From Streptomyces sp. NBC_01431 (GTDB taxonomy: Bacteria > Actinomycetota > Actinomycetes > Streptomycetales > Streptomycetaceae): 64,000 nucleotides of DNA. Location of the stretch: the NCBI RefSeq assembly GCF_036231355.1, contig NZ_CP109496.1, forward strand, positions 4,154,001 through 4,218,000, written 5' to 3'. The position numbers were made by a program, and so were the translations under genes. Shown one piece after another: positions 57,865-64,000 of this stretch; the first letter of the stretch is position 1; the number at the start of each line of letters is the position of its first letter. The notes beneath the pieces are model-generated. The model was not told where the DNA came from, did not search any database, and saw only the letters and a list, made by a program, of their open reading frames with translations.

Positions 57865-59793
57865 CTAGACGATCGGCGCGCCGTTGACCAGCGGGGCCGC
57901 GGAGGTCAGCTCGATGGCGGCCGCTCCGCTGATGGCGACGGTCGCCGCGGTGATGCTGGCGTTGGCGATCGCCGTGATGGCCGCTTCGCCGGCCGCGTTG
58001 AGCGACACCGCGCCTCCCGCGGCGACGGACGCCTCGCCACCGGCCTTCACGTCGAAGGCGAGGCCCGCCTTGACGTTGACGGCCATGCCCGCGTCCATCT
58101 CGATGCCCGCGCCCGCCCGCAGGCTCAGACTGCCGCCGGCCTTCAGGGACAGGTTGCCGCCCGCCTCGATGTCGACGCTGCGCGTGCCCTTGATCTCGAC
58201 GGTGCCGTCGCTGCTGATGGTGAGCGACGTACGGGCCTCGTTCAGCTGGATGTGCAGCCTGCCCTTGCCGGTGCGCAGCCGGATGCCGCTGGACATGCGG
58301 GCGGCGCCGCCCTCTTCGAGCAGCTCGACGGTGTGCCCGCTGCGGGCGGTCAGGGACCGCCAGTTGATCTGCCCGCTGGTCGGGTCGACGGCCGGGATGC
58401 TGTCGGGTTCGCGGGTGTTCTTGTCGATGCCGTTGTAGAGACCGGCGATGACGTAGGGGTGCTCAAGGGACCCCCGGTCGAAGGCGCACAGCACCTCGTC
58501 GTTGACGTCGGGGAGCACCAGCCCGCCGCCGCCCTTGCCGCCGAACTGCGCGATGCGGCACCAGTCGCTCTCGTACGTCTGGGACAGCCACGGAAAGCGC
58601 AGTCTGACCCGGCCGAGCTTCAGCGGGTCCTTGGTGTTGGTGACCAGGGCGATCGCCACGCCCGGCATCAGTGGCGCCTGGTCGGTTCCGCCCGCGGCGA
58701 GCCCGTACAGCGAACGGAACTGGCGGCCCGAGACGTTCAGCCAGGTGGTGAACTGCTCGCCGGACGCGAAGACATGGCGGACGCCGGTGGCCGTGTACTT
58801 GCCCTCGAAGGGGAAGCCCGCGCCCTTCACCGCGATCGGCACCCCGGGCTTCAGGGCCGGGTTGCCGGTGACGGCGACCTCCAGCTCCGCGAAGGCTCCG
58901 GTGACGTCGTCGGCGAGGGCGCGCGCGGCGTGCGTGACCTCGGACTGGGTGGTGTACGGGACCTGGGTGGCGGTGAGTTCCGCCGCTCCGAACGGCGTGG
59001 TGACGGTCGCCGGGGTGATGTCGGCGGCGATGTCCGGGCTGGTGACGGCCGGGACGGGCGCCTGGAGCTGCTGCTTGGTCCGCATGTCCCAGCCGCGCAC
59101 CGTGACCTTCTTGACCTGCCCGGCCGCGGTCATCGCGACCCGGCTGTGCAGGGTGTTCGCCCCGAAGTCCAGGACGTACGGGCTCTGGGCGGCGGGGGTG
59201 GTGTCGGAGGGGGCGCCGGACGCGGGCTTGAGGGCGGCGAAGTCCAGCTTGCCCTCGTTGTCGAAGGACAGCCGTACGTCGTTCTCGGCCGCGAGCCGCG
59301 CCAGGAAGTCCCAGTCGGTGGTGTTGGGCTGGGTCGCCAGGTCGTACACCGTCGACGTCGAGTCGATCTTGCCGAGGGTGAGGCCGTTGAGCCCGGCGAC
59401 GCGGCGCACGATGTCGGAGGCCGTCATGCTCGGGTAGCCCACGACACGGCGGTTGCGCAGCAGCCGGTGACCGGGGTCGTAGCCGCGGACCACGAGGTGG
59501 CGGCCGGTGCCGGGCTCGGCGTCGACCTCCAGCGCGGTGACCTCGCCGGTCAGCATCGGATCGCCGCGCCGGCCGTCGGTGAACGGGCTCAGAACGGCCT
59601 TCGCGCCGATCTTCAGCTGCGGGAACTTGGTGGTGAGCGTGCCGTCCTTGTCGCTGAAGGTCAGCTGGAAGGCGGAGGGCACGTTGACGGAGGCGTCCAC
59701 CCAGCCCTCGATGAGCCGCACGGCCAGCGGGTCGGGCAGCACGGCGCCGTTGAGCTGGACGTGCAGGACGGTGGTGAAGGTCTTCTCGCTCAC
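57865..59793 (-). CDS. VgrG/gpV-like spike protein
   Basis: This 642-residue protein forms the central membrane-piercing spike. The N-terminal gpD/gp27-like hub (residues 1-360) includes FDNEGKLDFAALK and PFEGKYTATGVRHVF. The gp5 OB-fold (about 385-470) has DPLKLGRVRLRFPWLSQTYES and LVLPDVNDEVLCAFDRGSLEHPYV. The C-terminal beta-helix (about 520-642) has short repeats such as GGNLSLKAGGSLSLRAG and VNVKAGLAFDVKAGG, which form the needle. GTG start at 59793 overlaps the upstream LysM gene stop (GTGA). A PAAR tip was not seen in the window. Confidence 0.92.
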   Translation of the reverse strand: MSEKTFTTVLHVQLNGAVLPDPLAVRLIEGWVDASVNVPSAFQLTFSDKDGTLTTKFPQLKIGAKAVLSPFTDGRRGDPMLTGEVTALEVDAEPGTGRHLVVRGYDPGHRLLRNRRVVGYPSMTASDIVRRVAGLNGLTLGKIDSTSTVYDLATQPNTTDWDFLARLAAENDVRLSFDNEGKLDFAALKPASGAPSDTTPAAQSPYVLDFGANTLHSRVAMTAAGQVKKVTVRGWDMRTKQQLQAPVPAVTSPDIAADITPATVTTPFGAAELTATQVPYTTQSEVTHAARALADDVTGAFAELEVAVTGNPALKPGVPIAVKGAGFPFEGKYTATGVRHVFASGEQFTTWLNVSGRQFRSLYGLAAGGTDQAPLMPGVAIALVTNTKDPLKLGRVRLRFPWLSQTYESDWCRIAQFGGKGGGGLVLPDVNDEVLCAFDRGSLEHPYVIAGLYNGIDKNTREPDSIPAVDPTSGQINWRSLTARSGHTVELLEEGGAARMSSGIRLRTGKGRLHIQLNEARTSLTISSDGTVEIKGTRSVDIEAGGNLSLKAGGSLSLRAGAGIEMDAGMAVNVKAGLAFDVKAGGEASVAAGGAVSLNAAGEAAITAIANASITAATVAISGAAAIELTSAAPLVNGAPIV

Positions 59794-60512
59794 GCGGCCC
59801 CCTCGGAGGAAGCGGGCAGCAGCAGCTCGGTGCCGGGCCGCAGCCGCATCGGGTCGTCGATCTCGTTGGCCTCGGCGATCACCCGCCACTGGGTGGCGTC
59901 GCCGTACTCGCGCCAGGCGAGCGAGGCGAGCGTGTCCCCGGCGACCGTGCGGTGCACCCGGCGCGCCGAGAGTGCGCCCGAGGTCGGGTTCTGGCCCTTG
60001 GTGGAGGTCGCGATCTCGGTGAGCGCGAGCGTACAAGTGGCGCGCAGCGGCGTGCCGTTGGGGCTGAACAGGGTGTAGTGGGCGTTGACACTGGTGACGT
60101 ATGCCGTGAACTGGACGGTCGAGAACGACCCCCAGCTGAACTTCACCCACGGCGGCGACGGCGCCTTCGCGCTCACGCTCTGCGAGGTCACCTCGCAGCA
60201 CGACAGCAGCAGCTCCACCTGCTTCTGCACGGTGGTGGAGTTGGGCGTGCCCGACGCGTCGAGGAACACCTCCAGCTGGAGCGAGGCGGGCTGCGCGCCG
60301 GTGAACTTGGGCGGCGCGCCCCGGGTGTAGGCGACGGCCGGCGCGGTGTGCCAGCTCGCGGACCGGCCCAGCTGCACCTGCGACGGGTTGAACTGGAACT
60401 TGACCTCGCCGATCAGGCCGCCCATCGAACCGCCGAGGTCCGTGGGCGGCTGGTGGATGGCGAGGGTGGCGCGGGACAGCCCCGCGGCCTTGCCTCCGGT
60501 GGGAGCGGCCAT
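59790..60512 (-). CDS. LysM-containing CIS tube-cap protein (Afp7/gp53-like)
   Basis: In this 240-residue protein the N-terminal two thirds carry GEVKFQFNPSQVQLGRSASWH and the LQLEVFLDASGT beta core, typical of CIS tube proteins that bridge tube and spike. The C-terminal LysM (about 188-236) is HRTVAGDTLASLAWREYGDATQWRVIAEANEIDDP. ATG at 60512 has GGAGGT 8 nt upstream and is preferred over GTG 60518. The LysM here is usually structural, not peptidoglycan-binding. The gene sits between tube and spike, matching conserved eCIS order. Confidence 0.88.
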   Translation of the reverse strand: MAAPTGGKAAGLSRATLAIHQPPTDLGGSMGGLIGEVKFQFNPSQVQLGRSASWHTAPAVAYTRGAPPKFTGAQPASLQLEVFLDASGTPNSTTVQKQVELLLSCCEVTSQSVSAKAPSPPWVKFSWGSFSTVQFTAYVTSVNAHYTLFSPNGTPLRATCTLALTEIATSTKGQNPTSGALSARRVHRTVAGDTLASLAWREYGDATQWRVIAEANEIDDPMRLRPGTELLLPASSEGAA

Positions 60513-60514
60513 GC

Positions 60515-60952
60515 TCACGCACCTCCCGCGTCGGTGAAGCCGTGGTGGGCGATCTCCAGGGTCTCGGTGGCCACGCTCGGACTCGCCGGGTCGAGGCTCG
60601 GCCCCGTCCAGCGCACCGGAAGCACCTCGACGAGCCCCCACTGCGCGACGATCGAACCGTCGGCGCGCAGCGCGGCGATCTGCGCGGTGGGCCGGGTGAT
60701 GCCGGTGGCCAGCGACGAGATCCAGGCGGCCACCTTGGAGGTGTCGGCGGTCAGCGGCCGGGTCAGCCGGATCGTGGAGAAGGTGACCCGGGTGGGCAGC
60801 TGCCACACGAACCCGTTGTTGCCGCCTTCCTGGCGCTGCTCCACCTCGACCTCGGACGCGAGACCGTCGCAGCCGTTGAACAGGCCGAGGTTCTGGCCGT
60901 CGATGGTCAGCTTGAAGAAGACGGTGGAGCCGGGGTCAAGGGTGGTGGGCAT
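60515..60952 (-). CDS. Phage tail tube protein (gp19-like)
   Basis: This 145-residue inner-tube or tube-initiator protein has STVFFKLTIDGQNLGLFNGCDGL, VEVEQRQEGGNNGFVWQLP, FSTIRLTRPLT and the C-terminal ETLEIAHHGF block of the T4 gp19-like family. eCIS loci often have more than one tube paralogue. This copy, placed next to the LysM and spike genes, may be the baseplate-proximal one, with the main tube and sheath genes beyond 64000. ATG at 60952; a 47-bp gap separates it from the large repeat protein. Confidence 0.88.
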   Translation of the reverse strand: MPTTLDPGSTVFFKLTIDGQNLGLFNGCDGLASEVEVEQRQEGGNNGFVWQLPTRVTFSTIRLTRPLTADTSKVAAWISSLATGITRPTAQIAALRADGSIVAQWGLVEVLPVRWTGPSLDPASPSVATETLEIAHHGFTDAGGA

Positions 60953-60999
60953 GGGGTGGTCTTCCGTCGGTGGGAGTGGCTACGGGTCTGTGGTGGCGG

Positions 61000-63900
61000 T
61001 CAGCGGTCGCGTAGCCGGCCGACGCGCTCGCGGTCGCCGCGCAGCTCGGCTCGCAGGAGCCGGGAGAGCGGCGCGACGAGCCGTCGGGCCAACGCGTCCA
61101 GATCGGTGGGCTGTTCGGGGCCGGTGGACTCGGCGGTGGGCGTCGGCGCGGGCGTGGTGGCAGGAGCCTGCGCGGTGCGCTGCACCTGTCGCGGTACGGG
61201 GGCGGGGGCGGGCGCCGGCTGCGGTGCCGGTGCCGGTGCGGGCGGGGGGCTCTGGCGCCGTACCGGAGTGACGGGTGCCGGGGCGGCCGGGGCCCGCTGC
61301 ACGGACGGCTGCGCGACGCCCCGGGGCGCGGCGGGCCCGCGCAACGGAACGACCGGCCGGGCCTCGCTGGACGCGGGGGCCTGCTTGAGGGGCGCGGGTG
61401 ATGCCGTCGGCGCCGCCCCGCGGGTCGCTGCCGCCTCCTGGTGCCGCGTGGTGAGCGGCCGCGCGGAAGCGAGCGGGGGCCCGTCAGCGGAGGCCATTTG
61501 TATGGGAGTTGGGCCGGGAAGCCGGACCTTGCGAAGCGGGGTCGCCGGGGCCGCCGGGGCCGCCGGGGGCGCGGGGGCAGGAGCGCGCTGGACGGGAGGA
61601 GGCGTGGGGGCGGCGGCCGGCGGCGGGGTGGCCGGAACGACTGGCGGGGCGGGCGGGGTGGCGCTCGGCGTGATGGGGGCCCCGATGAGGGGGCGGCGCC
61701 GGGGGCCGTCGGCCGCCGCGCTCTGCACCCGGCTGACCCGCCGGACGACCGGCTTGCGCTGGACGGGAGGCGCGGGGGCGGGCGTCACCGGCTGGGGGGC
61801 GGCGACGGGCGCGGCAGCCTGCGGCGCAGGTGCGGGTGCGGGTGCCGGGGCGGGGGCGCGTACGACGCCCACCGGGTCGAGCTGGTAGGAGGGGCGGACC
61901 GGCCGGGGGGCGGAGGTCAGCGGAGGACGGACGGGCGTCAGAGCGCGCTGAACAGGTCGCGGAGCAACGGGAGTCGAGGCCGATTCCCGTACGGGTGCGA
62001 CCGGCGGTGCCGACTGCGAAGAGGCCGAGCGCTGGACCGGTGCGTCCTGCGGTGCGCGGGTCTCGGCGCTCGGGCCGCGTACCGGCAGGGCGGAGTGCGG
62101 TGCGGGCGCGGTGGCCCGCTGGACGGGGGAGTTGGCGCCCTGGGTGTGTGCGGGGGTGGTGGAGTGCTGCGCCGCGGCGGGCATCCCGGTGGGAGCCGAC
62201 GCGCCGGAGGGTGTCGTACGGGGGTGGGCAGCGTCGGGCGCGGCCGGGGTGGCGGGGCGTATGGCTTCGGCTGCTCGGGGTCGCGGCGAGTCGGGCGCGG
62301 GCGTGCCGGACCGCTGCACGGCGTCGCTCGCGGTGGGCTGCGGTGCCGCGGGCGTGGCGGTGGAGCGCTGTACTGCCGGGGCCTGTGGGGCCTGCGGGGC
62401 CTGTGGGGACGTGGCGGGTGCAGGCTGACCAACTGCTCGCTGCACAGCGTGAGTTGAGCCGATCGTAGGCCGGGTCGCTTCAGGCGCGGGGTCGGCGGAC
62501 GGGCGCTGCGGGTTCGCCGCATGGCTCGCGTCGCCGGGCGTGGTCGGGCGGCTCTGCGCGGGGTGGACGGGGGGTGCGCTGGGCGTGGCGGCCCGCTGTA
62601 CCGGGGCAGGGGCGCCGGAGGCGGGGCGCGGTGCAGCGGCGGGGGTGTTCGGAGTCGCGACCGGGGGGCCTTGCGGCGGCGTGGCGGCCCGCTGGATCGC
62701 GGGGCCGACGTTGGGTACCGGGGGTTTCGGTGCCTGTCCGGGGCTGTTCGTAACTGCCCGCTGTGCAACGGGAGTTGTGCCGCTCGCGGAGGGCGTGGTG
62801 TCGGCGCCACGCGGCGCCGGGCCCTGCTGCGAGGTGATTGCCCGCTGGACCGCAGGCTCGGCCGAGGTCGTGGGCCGCGGCGCTGAAGCGCTGGGCGTGG
62901 TGGGTGTCGTGGACCGCGCCGCCGGTGCGGAGGGAGGGGTGGCCCCGGTGGGTGTGGCGGGATTCGCGCCGGTCGCGGAACGCGTGGCTTCGGCCGCCGG
63001 GCGCTGCTGCGAGGTGGTCGCCCGCTGAACCGGAGGTGTGCCCGGCGTCGTGGGCCGCGGAGCCGATGCGCTGGGTGAAGGCGTCGTTGGGCCGTGGCCG
63101 GGCGAGGCGGGCGCCGTGGGCTGCGGTGCCGCGGGGGAAGGAACGGCGCGCTGTACCGCGGGAGTCGTGCCGGGTGCGGGGTCTGCCGATGCGGCGGGAC
63201 CCTGCTGGGCCGCTGCCCGCTGTACCGCGGGCACGACCGGCGACGCCGCCGGGCCCTGCGCCCTGGAGGCACGCTGGTCGCCCGCGCTGCGCGGTGCCGC
63301 CGCACGCGGCCCCGGCGTCGCGGAGCCGCCCGTCGACCCGGGCGAAGTCGGGGTGGCCCGCTGCACCGAAGGGGTGGGTGCGGTACGGGAGTCGGTGCCG
63401 GCGCCAGGCTGGGCGGCGGCCGCCCGCTGCGCGGCGCTCCCCTGAGCGGGAGCGGCGGGCGTACCGGTCCGCGCCGGTCCGATCGGACTCGGCGACACAC
63501 CCTGCCCGGGAGTAGCCGCCCGCTGCACGGAGGCCGAACCGGCCTGCGAGGCCGGGCCGGAGCCGGAGGTTGGGCGGGAGCCCGAAGCCGGGCGGGAGCC
63601 CGAGGCTGGGCCGGAACCTGAAGCCGGGGCAGAGCCCGAGGCCGAAGGGGAGCCCGAGGCCGGACCGGAACCCGAAGCCGAGGCAGAACCTGAAGCCGGG
63701 CGGGAGCCCGAGGCCGGAGCGGAACCCGAGGCCGGAGCGGAACCTGAAGCCGGACCGGAACCTGAAACCGGACGCGAGCCCGAAGCCGAGGCAGAACCTG
63801 AAGCCGGGCGGGAGCCCGATGCCGGGGCAGAGCCCGAGGCCGAAGGGGAGCCCGAGGCTGGACCGGAGCGCGAAGCTGAGGCAGAACCTGAAGCCGGGCG

Positions 63901-64000
63901 GGAGCCCGAAGCCGACGCAGAACCTGAAGCCGGGCCGGAACCCGAGGTCGGACCGGAGCCCGAGGTCGGACCGGAGCCCGAAGCCGCGCCAGGAGTCGAA
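61000..64000 (-). CDS. Giant VQR-repeat, Pro/Ala/Thr-rich protein of the injection-system operon (5' end outside window)
   Basis: About 999 residues are visible in a frame open to the window edge. The first 160 or so are hexapeptides of the form GS-x-P-A-S. The next 640 residues or so are Pro/Ala/Thr-rich with some 20 copies of a (P/A/S)VQRA-like motif at roughly 25-45-residue intervals. The last 35 residues are the only helix-like, charged part (LDALARRLVAPLSRLLRAELRGDRERVGRLRDR, split here into its LARRL and ERVGRL ends). Such a disordered protein could be a scaffold, tape-measure or cargo-linked component. No enzymatic domain was seen. Position and strand place it upstream of the tube gene in the same operon. 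An internal GTG at 63528 is a possible but less likely start. Confidence 0.75.
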   Translation of the reverse strand, partial: STPGAASGSGPTSGSGPTSGSGPASGSASASGSRPASGSASASRSGPASGSPSASGSAPASGSRPASGSASASGSRPVSGSGPASGSAPASGSAPASGSRPASGSASASGSGPASGSPSASGSAPASGSGPASGSRPASGSRPTSGSGPASQAGSASVQRAATPGQGVSPSPIGPARTGTPAAPAQGSAAQRAAAAQPGAGTDSRTAPTPSVQRATPTSPGSTGGSATPGPRAAAPRSAGDQRASRAQGPAASPVVPAVQRAAAQQGPAASADPAPGTTPAVQRAVPSPAAPQPTAPASPGHGPTTPSPSASAPRPTTPGTPPVQRATTSQQRPAAEATRSATGANPATPTGATPPSAPAARSTTPTTPSASAPRPTTSAEPAVQRAITSQQGPAPRGADTTPSASGTTPVAQRAVTNSPGQAPKPPVPNVGPAIQRAATPPQGPPVATPNTPAAAPRPASGAPAPVQRAATPSAPPVHPAQSRPTTPGDASHAANPQRPSADPAPEATRPTIGSTHAVQRAVGQPAPATSPQAPQAPQAPAVQRSTATPAAPQPTASDAVQRSGTPAPDSPRPRAAEAIRPATPAAPDAAHPRTTPSGASAPTGMPAAAQHSTTPAHTQGANSPVQRATAPAPHSALPVRGPSAETRAPQDAPVQRSASSQSAPPVAPVRESASTPVAPRPVQRALTPVRPPLTSAPRPVRPSYQLDPVGVVRAPAPAPAPAPAPQAAAPVAAPQPVTPAPAPPVQRKPVVRRVSRVQSAAADGPRRRPLIGAPITPSATPPAPPVVPATPPPAAAPTPPPVQRAPAPAPPAAPAAPATPLRKVRLPGPTPIQMASADGPPLASARPLTTRHQEAAATRGAAPTASPAPLKQAPASSEARPVVPLRGPAAPRGVAQPSVQRAPAAPAPVTPVRRQSPPPAPAPAPQPAPAPAPVPRQVQRTAQAPATTPAPTPTAESTGPEQPTDLDALARRLVAPLSRLLRAELRGDRERVGRLRDR
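63541..64000 (-). repeat. 18-bp tandem repeats encoding GSxPAS hexapeptides
   Basis: About 25 degenerate 18-bp units run to the window end without a stop in the minus frame. Variants of the plus-strand unit include GAACCTGAAGCCGGGCGG and GAGCCCGAGGCCGGACCG. They encode Gly-Ser-(Gly/Arg/Ala)-Pro-Ala-Ser. The array is expected to vary in copy number and to be hard to assemble. Confidence 0.85.

Noticed and set aside
63541..64000. CRISPR or satellite DNA at the window end
   Set aside because: The 18-bp units keep an open minus-strand frame continuous with the VQR protein, so this is a coding repeat.
53594..64000. Prophage remnant
   Set aside because: Only tail and baseplate genes of the eCIS type are seen, with eCIS-typical order and no head, lysis or integration genes in view; the part beyond 64000 could not be checked.

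Overview
The window is a GC-rich (about 70%) actinobacterial chromosome segment with Streptomyces-type genes: two branched-chain keto acid dehydrogenase operons, Ser/Thr kinases, a SARP regulator, a proteasome activator and parS sites. From memory, the gene order up to aspS resembles the S. coelicolor core chromosome running from about SCO3836 down to about SCO3795, close to oriC. Five exact copies of the Streptomyces parS sequence (GTTTCACGTGAAAC) between 14.9 and 27.7 kb also suggest an origin-proximal location.

0-12.6 kb: phenylacetate and branched-chain catabolism. This region holds the paaA start (cut by the window edge), a DUF5819-HTTM-SpoU methyltransferase operon, paaN, paaH and a TetR regulator (PaaR type), a lipoprotein hydrolase, and the Lrp-type bkdR diverging from the first bkd operon (E1alpha, E1beta, E2). 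A 14-bp operator-like palindrome (ACCG-NN-CG-NN-CGGT type) sits upstream of paaA, of paaN/paaH and of the bkd operon. Each copy has a DnaA-box-like 9-mer within about 50 bp.

12.7-24.5 kb: molybdenum cofactor genes (a MobA-DUF6457 fusion and moeA), a cluster of three parS sites, a TrkA-type potassium channel, a quinone oxidoreductase, bpa (proteasome activator), a secreted anchored protein, two divergent Ser/Thr kinases, a phosphotransferase, a decayed PNPOx-like gene and an orphan NarL-type response regulator. One parS lies at the exact centre of a perfect 48-bp palindrome that probably also acts as a terminator.

24.8-50.8 kb: the second bkd operon, whose E2 gene carries a parS in its coding sequence, then mostly single housekeeping genes. 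These include an anchored secreted protein, a GntR-MFS pair, a mycothiol-type maleylpyruvate isomerase relative, a nitrilase-family amidase, a LURP-one protein, a thioredoxin-NHL protein, a DUF4232 lipoprotein, a SARP-NB-ARC-TPR regulator, M18 aminopeptidase, acyl-CoA dehydrogenase, SseB-like, pirin, an AI-2E-family transporter, a PAS-GAF-SpoIIE-HATPase phosphatase and aspS.

50.8-53.5 kb: a small accessory island with a NUDIX hydrolase, two divergent HTH-DUF5919 regulators (one apparently frameshifted at its N-terminus) and two small unknown proteins between them.

53.6-64 kb: a tightly overlapping minus-strand operon for a contractile injection system (eCIS / phage-tail-like particle). In transcription order it has a very large VQR-repeat protein (5' end beyond the window), tail tube, LysM tube-cap protein, VgrG-like spike, gp25 baseplate, baseplate J-like, tail protein I-like, and finally a double zinc-ribbon membrane protein with an extracytoplasmic jelly-roll-like domain. 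Sheath, ATPase and main tube genes would lie beyond 64 kb. No tRNA, rRNA, CRISPR array or insertion sequence was seen.
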